64,000 bases of DNA, from contig NZ_OY782507.1 of assembly GCF_963677725.1 (NCBI RefSeq), forward strand, positions 1,984,001 to 2,048,000, in the 5' to 3' direction. The DNA comes from an uncultured Cohaesibacter sp. (GTDB taxonomy: Bacteria; Pseudomonadota; Alphaproteobacteria; Rhizobiales; Cohaesibacteraceae). Position numbers and translations under genes: made by a program. The notes beneath the pieces are model-generated. The model searched no databases. It saw nothing but the letters and a program-made list of their open reading frames with translations, and was not told the origin of the DNA. Positions 43,421 through 51,935 of the stretch are shown piece after piece (the stretch's first letter is position 1; each line of letters opens with the position of its first letter).

Positions 43421-44485
43421 TCAGCGCGCCCTTTGTCCGTCCGGGTGGAAATAGAAGCAGTCTGCCGGATCCATGTAGAAGACATGATCATCCCCAACCT
43501 TATAGGGATGGACCCCATGGGCCAGCGACACCCAGGAGCGGTCGCCCAAGCGGAAATGGGCGCTTGATTCCGAGCCACTCAGCTCGGTCACCAGCACGGT
43601 TCCGGTCATGGACACATGGTGGTCACCACGACGCACCGGACTGACATGATGCGGACGAATGGCGATTTCATAGTCTCCATCCGCCAGATCAGCAGACGGG
43701 CCGGAGGCCTGCCATGTGACATGGTCATTGAGGCGGATTTCACCGTCCTTTTTGGTAATCCGCGCGGCATTGATCGGCGGATCGGAAAAGACATCGGCAG
43801 AGACCAAGTCATGGGGATCACGATAGACATCGGCGGTTTTACCGAACTGAGTGACGCGACCATCTTCCATCAGGGCGGTATAACCGCCCAGCAACAAGGC
43901 TTCTTCCGGCTCGGACGTGGCATAAACAACAACGGCCCCGCGCCCGGCAAACAGTTCGGGCAACTGGGCGCGCAACTCTTCACGCAGCTTGTAGTCAAGA
44001 TTGGCCAAAGGTTCATCGAGAAAGACCGCCTTGCTCTCCTTGGCGATGGCACGGGCGAGCGCTGTACGCTGCTGCTGGCCGCCGGACAATTCATGCGGGC
44101 GACGATGAAGCATGGGGCGCAACTGCAACAAATCGGCAGCTTCCTCGACACGGCCCGCAATTTCCGACTTGGCCATGCCTGCCACCTTCAACGGCGAGGC
44201 AATATTTTCGAACACGCTCATATGCGGATAGTTGACGAAGAACTGGTGGACCAGCGAAATGGTCCGCTGCTGGGTGGTCTGTTTGGTGACATCCAACCCG
44301 TCCATTTCAATGGTGCCCGAGGCGCAGCGATCAAGCCCCGCCATCAGCTTGATGAGCGAGGTTTTGCCCGCTCCGGTTTCGCCGAGCAGAACATTGAAAT
44401 GTCCCGGCTCAAGGCGCAGCGAGGTCTCCTTGATATGGAGGCGTCCATCGACCTGCTTGGTGATGCCTTTGAGTTCTAGCGTCAT
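43421..44485 (-). CDS. ABC transporter ATP-binding protein, GlpS-like, lacking the switch histidine
   Basis: A 354-residue ATPase of the MalK class. Walker A is 'GETGAGKTS' near residue 35, signature 'LSGGQQQRTALARAI' is canonical, and Walker B is 'AVFLDEPLANLD'. At the H-loop, where MalK has VTHD, this protein has 'YATSEPEEAL', so Ser replaces the switch His. The C-terminal third is a TOBE-type domain. I chose the ATG at 44485 (MTLELKG); a GTG at 44497 is possible. It is the GlpS counterpart and should pair with the GlpT-like protein. Confidence 0.88.
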   Translation of the reverse strand: MTLELKGITKQVDGRLHIKETSLRLEPGHFNVLLGETGAGKTSLIKLMAGLDRCASGTIEMDGLDVTKQTTQQRTISLVHQFFVNYPHMSVFENIASPLKVAGMAKSEIAGRVEEAADLLQLRPMLHRRPHELSGGQQQRTALARAIAKESKAVFLDEPLANLDYKLREELRAQLPELFAGRGAVVVYATSEPEEALLLGGYTALMEDGRVTQFGKTADVYRDPHDLVSADVFSDPPINAARITKKDGEIRLNDHVTWQASGPSADLADGDYEIAIRPHHVSPVRRGDHHVSMTGTVLVTELSGSESSAHFRLGDRSWVSLAHGVHPYKVGDDHVFYMDPADCFYFHPDGQRAR

Positions 44486-44560
44486 GTTTGAAATCACCCC
44501 GGTCGGTCTAAGCCGACCTGACTTGCTGCCCTACTTCTGGTCCGACTTGCTGTTATCCGC

Positions 44561-44582
44561 GCCCCTTATGCGGGGCTTTTTT
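44561..44582 (+). terminator. Plus-strand terminator-like hairpin between two minus-strand genes
   Basis: GCCCC (44561-44565) and GGGGC (44572-44576) form a short stem with loop TTATGC, followed by six Ts on the plus strand. The genes on both sides are on the minus strand, so it would end only antisense transcripts, for example one entering from below. The stem is short, so the call is weak. Confidence 0.4.
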
Positions 44583-44678
44583 CGGATGCACCTGCCCTGG
44601 CCGGTCAGTCGCGCGCAAGGCTGACAGCCGGTTTTGGGCAGGGCGGAGGATAAGGATGAGACGAGATCTCACCGAAGG

Positions 44679-44701
44679 CCGACCGGGGAGCCCCCGGTCG
44701 G
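44679..44701 (-). other. Strong hairpin just after the glpV-like gene
   Basis: CCGACCGGGG (44679-44688) and CCCCGGTCGG (44692-44701) form a perfect 10-bp stem with a 3-base loop, 14 bases after the glpV stop. There is no T-run on the minus strand. It should protect the binding-protein mRNA from decay rather than fully terminate. Confidence 0.7.
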
Positions 44702-44715
44702 TCGGTTTGGTCGGG

Positions 44716-46452
44716 TCAGTTGGCGTTCCACCGAGCGACCAGATCGTCATAATTGACGGTCTCGCCCTGCGGCTTCTCATTGTCCAGTTTCGGCTTGGCG
44801 CCACCATTCTGGAACCACCAATTGGCATCTTTCTCTTCATTGAGGCGCGGACCACAACCGCCATAGACATTGGCGCGTTCGTCAGCGACCTGCATGCGGG
44901 CCATGACCTGATCCATTTCACCGGCCAGACGATCCATGGCTTCCTGTGGGGTGAAGGCACCGGAGTTCACATCCCCGATATTCTGCCACCACAGCTGGGC
45001 CAGTTTTGGATAGTCAGGCACGTTGATGCCGGTTGGCGACCAAGCGGTGCGATCCGGCGAGCGGTAAAATTCTACCAGACCGCCCAGTTTCTGAGACCGT
45101 TCGGAGAAGCTCTCATGATTGACCGAGCTGTCGCGAATGAAGGTCAGGCCAACGTGGGACTTTTTCACGTCAACGGTCTTGGAGACCACGAACTGGGCAT
45201 AGAGCCATGCCGCTTTGGCGCGATCCAGCGGGGTGGATTTGAGGATCGTCCAAGACCCCACATCCTGATAGCCAACCTTCTGGCCTTTTTCCCAGTAAGG
45301 GCCATGCGGCGATGGGGCCATGCGCCACAATGGATTGCCTGCATCATCCACGGTGTTGTTGCCTTCAGACTTCGGCTTCACCATGTCGGCAGTGAAAGCG
45401 GTGTACCAGAAGATCTGCTGGGCCACATTGCCCTGACTAAGAGCTGGCAGCGACTGGTAGAAATCATAGGAGGCAGCGCCCGGAGGGGCATATTTGCGAA
45501 GCCATTCGTCCCATTTGCGGATCGCATAAACAGCCGCCGGACCGTTGGCAGCCCCACCACGGGTAACCGAAGCTCCAGCGGGATTACAGGAGCCCTTTTC
45601 CATGCGGATGCCCCATTCATCAATTGGCACGCCGTTTGGTTCACCCTTGGAGCCGGCACCGGCCATGGACAGCCACGCATCGGTCATGCGCCAGCCAAGG
45701 TCAGGGGCGCGCTTGCCGTAATCCATGTGGCCATAGATCCGGACGCCGTCGACTTCCTTGACATCGTTGGAGAAGAATTCGGCGATGTCTTCATAGGCTG
45801 ACCAGTTGACCGGAACGCCCAACTCATAGCCATATTTCTCCTTGAATTTGGCTTTGTTGTCGGGATTGTCGAACCAGTCCTTGCGGAACCAGTAAAGGTT
45901 GGCGAATTGCTGATCTGGCAGCTGATAGAGATCGCCATCCGGGCCAGTGGTGAACTGGGTGCCCATGAAATCAGCCAGATCGAGACCCGGATTGGTCACA
46001 TCCTTGGCGTCGCCCTGCATGAATTTGGTCAGGTTGTAGGCCAACTGCAGACGGGAATGGGTGCCGATCAGATCGGAATCGTTGACATAGGCGTCATACA
46101 AATTGCGTTTGGTCTGCATCTGGGTCTGAACGGCCTGCACCACTTCGCCCTCGCCGAGGATCTGGTGGTTGACCTTGATGCCGGTGATTTCCTCAAAGGC
46201 CTTGGTCAGCACTTCCGACTCGTAGGAATGGGTCGGGATGCCTTCGGACAGGACGTTGATTTCCATGCCCTTGAATGGCTCGGCAGCTTTGATGAACCAG
46301 TCCATTTCCTGCATCTGTTCCTGTTTTGTCAGAACGGATGGCTGGAATTCGGAATCGATCCATTTCTTCGCTGCAGCGCTGTCTGCCTGTACGGCAGAGG
46401 ATGTGGCGATCATGGCAGAAAGGGCCACCGCCGATAGCAGAATATTCCGCAT
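44716..46452 (-). CDS. Periplasmic binding protein of a Glp-type ABC importer (GlpV-like)
   Basis: A 578-residue periplasmic receptor, long for a family 1 binding protein. The signal peptide ends near 'AVQA-DSA' at residue 23. 'EINVLSEGIPTHSYESEVLTKAFEEITGIKVNHQILGEGEVVQAVQTQM' in outline is the family 1 opening, and the length and 'NWWFQNGG..PKL' tail recall the rhizobial GlpV group. A strong GGGAGGAG lies upstream of the ATG. It is the first gene of the operon, followed by a hairpin. Ligand: glycerol, glycerol 3-phosphate or a related polyol by analogy only; no glpD or glpK is present. Confidence 0.88.
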   Translation of the reverse strand: MRNILLSAVALSAMIATSSAVQADSAAAKKWIDSEFQPSVLTKQEQMQEMDWFIKAAEPFKGMEINVLSEGIPTHSYESEVLTKAFEEITGIKVNHQILGEGEVVQAVQTQMQTKRNLYDAYVNDSDLIGTHSRLQLAYNLTKFMQGDAKDVTNPGLDLADFMGTQFTTGPDGDLYQLPDQQFANLYWFRKDWFDNPDNKAKFKEKYGYELGVPVNWSAYEDIAEFFSNDVKEVDGVRIYGHMDYGKRAPDLGWRMTDAWLSMAGAGSKGEPNGVPIDEWGIRMEKGSCNPAGASVTRGGAANGPAAVYAIRKWDEWLRKYAPPGAASYDFYQSLPALSQGNVAQQIFWYTAFTADMVKPKSEGNNTVDDAGNPLWRMAPSPHGPYWEKGQKVGYQDVGSWTILKSTPLDRAKAAWLYAQFVVSKTVDVKKSHVGLTFIRDSSVNHESFSERSQKLGGLVEFYRSPDRTAWSPTGINVPDYPKLAQLWWQNIGDVNSGAFTPQEAMDRLAGEMDQVMARMQVADERANVYGGCGPRLNEEKDANWWFQNGGAKPKLDNEKPQGETVNYDDLVARWNAN

Positions 46453-46602
46453 TCTTTACTCCTCCCAAAGTAAGTTTGCCAGTCGACAAAACTGGTGCCA
46501 TCATTCTCTGATCAGAGCGCGAAAAATGTCAAACTAAAATTTTAGTAGTAAAAAAGAAAAACGCAAAACATTGATATTTAAATATAATTCATAACGAAGC
46601 TT
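46453..46602 (-). promoter_or_regulatory. Promoter region of the glpV-like operon with two perfect palindromes
   Basis: CTCTGATCAGAG (46506-46517) is 54 bases upstream of the start and equals the core of the palindrome over the marR ribosome-binding site (8468-8485). ACTAAAATTTTAGT (46533-46546), 81 bases upstream, is a second perfect 14-bp palindrome in very AT-rich DNA that continues to about 46600. Either could be an operator of the operon. Confidence 0.5.
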
Positions 46603-46955
46603 GTGACGAACTTTACGCGAGCACAAGATTGTCAGGCCCGTGCGCAAGAGATGAATTTCAACACCCATATCCATAACCAAGCGATTCATACCTACCATCC
46701 GACACCGTCCAGTCGGGCCACCATGGGGGAAATCTCCCTTGGGCGCATGATGACTTGGCGGCAAAAAGAAAGCCCCGACACGGGATCGTGTCGAGGCTTT
46801 TCGCTGTCAAGCATAGGTGTCGCAAGTCAATTCGTAATTCAACCGGCCTGGTGTCTTCCAGGAAGCTTGCCTTATGGGGACAGAATAGCATCATTGGACT
46901 GGCTGGAGTTGCGGCAGTTTGCTTTATCAGCTCTGCTGCTTTTGCATGGCATTGT
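46603..46955. other. Gene-free region below the AbrB-family gene
   Basis: About 350 bases with no convincing gene. It holds the terminator at 46763-46800. A plus-strand frame here briefly resembles a signal peptide but continues antisense through the AbrB gene, so I do not call it. Confidence 0.45.
46763..46800 (-). terminator. Rho-independent terminator of the AbrB-family gene
   Basis: AAAGCCCCGACACG (46769-46782) and CGTGTCGAGGCTTT (46787-46800) pair with one mismatch around a 4-base loop. On the minus strand TTTCTTTTTG follows (T-run 46763-46767). The plus strand also reads TTTT after the stem, so it may work in both directions. It is 156 bases after the AbrB stop. Confidence 0.8.
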
Positions 46956-48026
46956 CTATCTTTCGACCCCATTTTGATCTGGACGCACCTTGTCCTCCCA
47001 GATCAGCACGGCAGGCGCGAGGAAGGTCAACATCAGCAACCGGAAGACATGCTGGGCGGCGACAAAGGTCGTGTCGACATCCATGATCACGGCCATCGCG
47101 GCCATGGCTTCCAAACCACCCGGCGCAAAGGCAATCAGCAACTGTGCCAAAGGCATATCAAGCAGCCAGGCGGTCAAGGCACCCGCAGAGACGGCCATAA
47201 AGGAGGCAACAGCCATGGCGGCAAGGCCAGCACCTGCCGCGCGCCGCATTTGTTCAAGGGTGACATTGGAAAAACGCGAGCCGATGATTGCACCCATCAC
47301 CGCAAAGGCACTCATGGTCAGCCAAGGAGGCAATTGGCCTTCAACCACGCCACTGACATGAACGCTTGTGGAGGCGATCATGCCGCCAAGCAGGAAGGCG
47401 GCGGGAAAATTGATCCGCAACAAGCCCAGCCCGATGATAGCGGCGGCAGGTGCCAGAGCCAAAAGCGGCAGCAAGGGCATAACCGGACGGGGAGCGGCGC
47501 TGCCAATATGTCCCAGCCCCAGCATCATGACGGCGAATGGCACGACCACGGTCAAGGCCATCACCCGGATCGACTGGATGATCGAAATCGATGGAATATC
47601 AACATTCTTCTGACTGGAAAGGCCGAGAATGAAGCTCAGATGGCCAGGCGATGAAGCAAGGGTCGCCGAGCGGACATCAAAGCCCCAGAGACGATTGAGC
47701 ATCATCCGACAGCCAAAGAAGGTTCCCAACAGGGACACGCCCAGTATGACAGAGGCCAGTGGCCAGAGACGGATGGTTTCCACCACGTCGGGGGTCACGC
47801 CGGATCCCATCGACAGACCGATGACGGTGAAGCAGATATTGCGCAGCAAATGGGGCGGGTCAAGCACCAGACCGAATAGGCAGGCAATGGTAACAAGGAT
47901 GGCAGACCCGGTCAGAAAAGGCGCAGGAAACCCTGCCAGAGAGGCAAAAAAGCCACCCACGGCCCCAAAGGCAAGAGTAAGGCTTGTTTGCTTGATCTTG
48001 TTTCCATCCAGATTGAAAAGAGCCAT
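46956..48026 (-). CDS. AbrB-family membrane protein (putative transporter)
   Basis: A 356-residue inner-membrane protein of the AbrB/'ammonia monooxygenase' family, with about ten hydrophobic segments arranged as two repeats. The first repeat begins 'FGAVGGFFASLAGFPAPFLTGS' and the second has 'INFPAAFLLGGMIASTSVHVSG'. 'FAPGGLEAMAAMA' near residue 310 is the most conserved family motif. The ATG at 48026 has GGAGACC upstream. The function is not established. It lies downstream of a binding protein linked to a two-component system on the same strand, 261 bases away. Confidence 0.85.
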   Translation of the reverse strand: MALFNLDGNKIKQTSLTLAFGAVGGFFASLAGFPAPFLTGSAILVTIACLFGLVLDPPHLLRNICFTVIGLSMGSGVTPDVVETIRLWPLASVILGVSLLGTFFGCRMMLNRLWGFDVRSATLASSPGHLSFILGLSSQKNVDIPSISIIQSIRVMALTVVVPFAVMMLGLGHIGSAAPRPVMPLLPLLALAPAAAIIGLGLLRINFPAAFLLGGMIASTSVHVSGVVEGQLPPWLTMSAFAVMGAIIGSRFSNVTLEQMRRAAGAGLAAMAVASFMAVSAGALTAWLLDMPLAQLLIAFAPGGLEAMAAMAVIMDVDTTFVAAQHVFRLLMLTFLAPAVLIWEDKVRPDQNGVER

Positions 48027-48287
48027 CTGGTGGTCTCCGTGGTGTGGTCAGGACTTGGTTCACGGCAAGGAAGGCTGACCGGTTCCTTGTCCATGCTGAG
48101 GGCAGCAAAGCGACGCTGTCGGGGCAAGGCAGCAACCAGGATAATGGTCAGCAAGGGTGGGGTCAGCCGTTGAGAATTCAATCCCAGTCGATACGCTTAT
48201 TCCCAGCAATGTCAAGTGGTTACACGCAATAATCTGGCGCTATGGAGGATGAAACCACACAATCCCCCTTGACCGCGCGAGGCCCAC
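48027..48287. other. Gap between AbrB-family and binding-protein genes
   Basis: 261 bases with no open frame of note and no clear hairpin or repeat. It must hold the AbrB promoter if that gene is not read from the binding-protein gene upstream. Confidence 0.4.
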
Positions 48288-49424
48288 TCATTGCGATTTC
48301 AGCGCCTTGTTCCATTTCTCAACGATGCGAGCACGTTTGACCTGATCGAGATAGACCATCAGGCTGGGGCGCACAGCGATGGGCCGAAGCCGACTGCCAT
48401 GAATTTTTGACATTTCGGCGAACGTGTTTTTGCCATTGACCCGGGGATGCAGTGCGGGCAGACGGACTTTCGTTGACATGATGTCCTGACCTTTTTCGCT
48501 CATCAGGAAGGTCAGGAAGCGTTTGCCCAACTCCGGCTCGCGAGCGGCGCGGGGCACCAAAGCGATGCGGGACATGACCAGCGTATAATCCGTGGGCAGA
48601 ATGATGCCCAGTTCGGGATGGGCGTCCTGCCATTTGTTGGCATAAGAGCCCAGAATGTTATAGCCGAGCGCAAACTGGCCATCAGACACCCGTTGCAAGA
48701 TGGCTGACGAATAGGAATATAGCTTGACACCGGCGCTGCCCATGGCACTGACCAGATCCCAGATATTGCGGTCATGTTTTTCGTCCATGGCAAGGAACAT
48801 GTAGCCCACGCCGGCCCGTTCGATGTCATAGGTGGCGACCCGGCCAAAATAGGTATCACTTTGTTCCCGCAGCAATTTGGTCAGCTCTGCGCGCGAATGG
48901 GGCGGCGGCACCTTGGCAAAGGTTGGTTTGTGATAGACGATGACGGCGGGCTCAAAGGTCAGAGCAAAGGCGGTGTCGCGCCAACTGGCCCAGTTTGGCC
49001 AAAGGTCTTTTTCCGGCACCATCACCGGTTGGGCATAGCCATCATTGGCGAGCTTGATCTGCAAATCCATGGCAGAGGAAATGGTCAAATCGGCTGTGGC
49101 ACCGGATCGGTCGCTTTCCATCGTCACACGCTCATAAACATCCTGTGTCAACATTTCGACATAGGAAATGGCAACATCAGGATTGTCTACGCGGAACGCT
49201 TCAATCAAGGGCATGGAAAGATTGGTATCGAGGGATGAATAGACAGTCAGGGTGCCGGTCTTGTTGGCTTGATCAAGGGCGGGAAACAACCTGCCATCCG
49301 CCAATGCGGACGGACAGGCCATCATCCAACCGACAATCAACGCAGCAATGAAGGGCAAAAAGACACTCCGGGGTAGCCAGCAAGCCCGGCTTTGCCTCCC
49401 CCTGTTTTGGTCAGATGGCATCAT
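48288..49424 (-). CDS. Orphan periplasmic binding protein (iron/family 1 type) next to a TctDE-like system
   Basis: A 378-residue exported binding protein. The signal peptide spans a basic N-terminus, a hydrophobic core from about residue 20, and cleavage near 'SALA-DGR' at 43. The mature protein opens 'GTLTVYSSLDTNLSMPLIEAF', as in Fe3+-type (FbpA/AfuA) binding proteins, and has 'SAMDLQIKLANDGYAQP' and 'RVATYDIERAGVGY'. No permease or ATPase gene is adjacent. It is divergent from a TctD/TctE-like pair, so it may be a co-sensor that presents a ligand to the kinase. The ligand is unknown. Confidence 0.85.
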   Translation of the reverse strand: MMPSDQNRGRQSRACWLPRSVFLPFIAALIVGWMMACPSALADGRLFPALDQANKTGTLTVYSSLDTNLSMPLIEAFRVDNPDVAISYVEMLTQDVYERVTMESDRSGATADLTISSAMDLQIKLANDGYAQPVMVPEKDLWPNWASWRDTAFALTFEPAVIVYHKPTFAKVPPPHSRAELTKLLREQSDTYFGRVATYDIERAGVGYMFLAMDEKHDRNIWDLVSAMGSAGVKLYSYSSAILQRVSDGQFALGYNILGSYANKWQDAHPELGIILPTDYTLVMSRIALVPRAAREPELGKRFLTFLMSEKGQDIMSTKVRLPALHPRVNGKNTFAEMSKIHGSRLRPIAVRPSLMVYLDQVKRARIVEKWNKALKSQ

Positions 49425-49746
49425 GACGTCTCATTCCTCCCCAGCAGTCTTCCGCTCGCCTCACCCGCTTGATCTTCTGAACCGTCTCCAAGCCGGGATT
49501 GACATCAAAGGCATGTTTCTACAGGTATCGCGTCAGTTCTACACAATCAACCGTGCAATGACGCGGCTGTTCCAAAGACCCTCTGCAATGCGCGCGCCTG
49601 GGACTTATCCTTCTGCAAGACGCCCCGCTTACCTTGTCTATAAGGGTGAGACAGAGGTGCAAATGGAGGCATTGACGCGCAAAATGTGCTAGGCATCGTC
49701 GTTGGGATATCTTATGACGAGGACATAAGGCCAAGCGGGAGGTGTC
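49425..49746. promoter_or_regulatory. Divergent promoter region of binding protein and two-component genes
   Basis: A 322-base gap with no convincing gene. It must carry the promoters for both directions. I see no perfect palindrome of note; the ribosome-binding sites at both ends (GGAGG before the binding protein, GGGAGG before the regulator) are strong. Confidence 0.4.
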
Positions 49747-50424
49747 ATGCGCATTTTGGTAATCGAAGACAATACGGCCCTGTCTCAGGGTCTCGTCAAG
49801 ATCCTTGCCGGACATGGCTACGCCGTTGATTGTGTTCACAGTGGCAGCGATGCGGATGCTGTGCTGACCGCACAAAGCTATGATCTTGCGCTGCTCGACC
49901 TCAATCTGCCCGAAATGGACGGCTTCGAAGTGCTCAAGACCATGCGCGCGCGCAAGAATGACACGCCGGTCCTGATCCTGACAGCCCGCGATGGTCTGGA
50001 AGACCGGATTCGTGGCCTTGATCTGGGTGCGGATGATTATCTTACCAAGCCGTTCGAAATTCCCGAGCTGGAAGCCCGTATCAGAGCCTTGCTGAGGCGG
50101 CGGTCCGGGGCCATGGCCGCCAAGCTCGACTTCGGGCAGATCAGCCTGGACATGACAAGCCGGACCCTGTTTGCCGATGGTGCACCAATTGAGATACCGG
50201 CGCGGGAATTCAACGTTCTGGAAGCCCTGATGCTGGCCAACGGCCGGGTTCTGTCAAAGGTCCAGATCCTTGAATCCCTGTCCAGCTTCAAGGATGAGCT
50301 GAGCGAGAATGCGGTAGAGCAGTATATTTCCCGCCTGCGGAAGCGCCTCGCGCCTCAAGGGGTAAAAATCAACACCGCCCGCGGGCTTGGCTATTATCTC
50401 AAGCAGCAGGATGGTGAAGCATGA
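49747..50424 (+). CDS. OmpR-family response regulator (TctD-like)
   Basis: A 225-residue two-component regulator. The receiver has the acidic residues in 'VIEDNTALSQGL', phospho-acceptor Asp51 in 'ALLDLNLPEMDGFEVL', and Lys in 'DYLTKPF'. The C-terminal winged helix has 'LPAREFNVLEALMLANGRVLSKVQILESL' in outline and 'AVEQYISRLRKRL'. The ATG at 49747 has GGGAGG upstream. The stop overlaps the start of the kinase gene (ATGA), so the pair is coupled. TctD-type regulators often control transport of carboxylates. Confidence 0.92.
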   Translation: MRILVIEDNTALSQGLVKILAGHGYAVDCVHSGSDADAVLTAQSYDLALLDLNLPEMDGFEVLKTMRARKNDTPVLILTARDGLEDRIRGLDLGADDYLTKPFEIPELEARIRALLRRRSGAMAAKLDFGQISLDMTSRTLFADGAPIEIPAREFNVLEALMLANGRVLSKVQILESLSSFKDELSENAVEQYISRLRKRLAPQGVKINTARGLGYYLKQQDGEA

Positions 50425-51911
50425 AGGTCAGCCCTTCAAGCGCCCCCTATTCTCTACGCACCCGACTGCTGTTGTGGTTGTTGACGCCCTTGGGACTGAT
50501 TGCGTTGCTGTCGTTGCTGGACAGTTATTTCAGCGCCCGCCAAACCGCCAATGACGCTGCCGACCGGGTTCTGGCCGGTTCCGTTCTGGCGATTTCCGAG
50601 CGCGTTTTTGTCAATGGCAATGGGGAGCTCGATGTCGATATTCCCTATGTGGCACTCGACATGCTGACATCCGCTGCGCAAGACCGGGTTTTCTACCGGA
50701 TCGATGGACCGGACAATCGCTTTGTCACCGGCTATCGCAAATTGCCGGTGCCGGACAGCCCGGCCAAAGTGCCGCCGCTGCGACCGATGAAATTCTACGA
50801 TTCCCGTTTTCGGCTTGATGACATACGCATCGCGGTGCATCATTCCGCCGCCTCTTCAGGGCTCAAATCGATCCCCTTTCGGGTCAGCGTGGCCGAAACC
50901 ACCGTGGCGCGCGCGCGGCTGACCAATGAGATTCTTCTAAGGAGCGCCATCCGCCTTCTGATCCTGATCCTGTCGGCAGGGATCATTGTCTGGTTCGCCG
51001 TCACGTGGGGCCTGAAACCGCTGGCAAAACTGGAGCAGGCCATCGGGCGCCGCAGTCATGATGACTTGCGACCGATCGAGCATACCGTGCCGCAGGAAGT
51101 GAATGGCCTTGTCCAGCACATCAACGCTTTCATGGCCGGGCTGTCAGGTGCGATTGCAGCTCTCAAGCATTTTACCGGCAATGCCAGCCATCAGATCCGG
51201 ACGCCGCTGACCATCATTCGCACCCAAATCACGGTTGCCAAGCGTGCCGAGACCGTTGAGGAGATGCATGACGCGCTTGATGCCTGCAATCTGGCGATTG
51301 GTGACGCAGAGCGGATGATTTCGCAGATGATGGTGCTGGCGCGGGTCGACGAAAAGGCGTCGCAGGAATTGCGCAAGGCGCGGGTTGATCTGGCCAATGC
51401 GGCGCAACAAATCACCATGTCTTTTGTCCCGACAGCCAGTTCGGCAGGCTTTGACCTTGGCTATGAAGGTGAGGATCACTTGATCTGCGTGGGTGATCCG
51501 GTGCTGATTGGGGAGTTGCTGAAAAATCTTATCGACAATGCCATCAAACATGCCATTGGCGGTGATGAGATCACCGTGCGGGTGACCGAGGTCGCAGGCA
51601 AGGATATGGCGGCTGAAGCCTTGCGGGCGGACACCACCCATTTTCATGATCCGGACATCATTGATGCCATGCGATGGGCCTGTCTTGAGGTGCAGGATAA
51701 TGGGCCAGGTTTGCCCGAAGATGCGCTGGCCAATGCAACGCGTTTCTCTACCAAATCCCACAGCGCCAAGGGCACAGGGCTTGGGCTGGCAATCATCAAG
51801 GAAATTGCAGCCCTGTTTGACGGACGGATGAGCCTTCAGCCCGACGTGGCAGTCCGTGGCAGCCTCATCCGGGTCTATTTCCCGACCAGCGCACTGGCTG
51901 AGGAGGCCTAA
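50421..51911 (+). CDS. Sensor histidine kinase (TctE-like, 2CSK_N domain)
   Basis: A 496-residue membrane kinase. Two transmembrane segments (about residues 12-32 and 175-195) enclose a periplasmic 2CSK_N sensor domain, recognisable by 'DAADRVLAGSVLAISERVFV' and 'DRVFYRIDGPDNRFVTGY'. A HAMP-like linker is followed by the H box 'HFTGNASHQIRTPLTIIRTQ' and the ATPase domain with 'LLKNLIDNAIKHAI' and 'DNGPGLPE', 'GTGLGLAI'. It should phosphorylate the TctD-like regulator. The orphan binding protein across the promoter gap may feed it a ligand. Confidence 0.92.
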   Translation: MKVSPSSAPYSLRTRLLLWLLTPLGLIALLSLLDSYFSARQTANDAADRVLAGSVLAISERVFVNGNGELDVDIPYVALDMLTSAAQDRVFYRIDGPDNRFVTGYRKLPVPDSPAKVPPLRPMKFYDSRFRLDDIRIAVHHSAASSGLKSIPFRVSVAETTVARARLTNEILLRSAIRLLILILSAGIIVWFAVTWGLKPLAKLEQAIGRRSHDDLRPIEHTVPQEVNGLVQHINAFMAGLSGAIAALKHFTGNASHQIRTPLTIIRTQITVAKRAETVEEMHDALDACNLAIGDAERMISQMMVLARVDEKASQELRKARVDLANAAQQITMSFVPTASSAGFDLGYEGEDHLICVGDPVLIGELLKNLIDNAIKHAIGGDEITVRVTEVAGKDMAAEALRADTTHFHDPDIIDAMRWACLEVQDNGPGLPEDALANATRFSTKSHSAKGTGLGLAIIKEIAALFDGRMSLQPDVAVRGSLIRVYFPTSALAEEA

Positions 51912-51935
51912 AGAGGTCCGATCCCGCCGTATCTG

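Noticed and set aside
46755-47654. Plus-strand frame with a signal-peptide-like stretch
   Set aside because: The frame runs antisense through the AbrB-family gene and has no ribosome-binding site; the hydrophobic stretch is probably chance.
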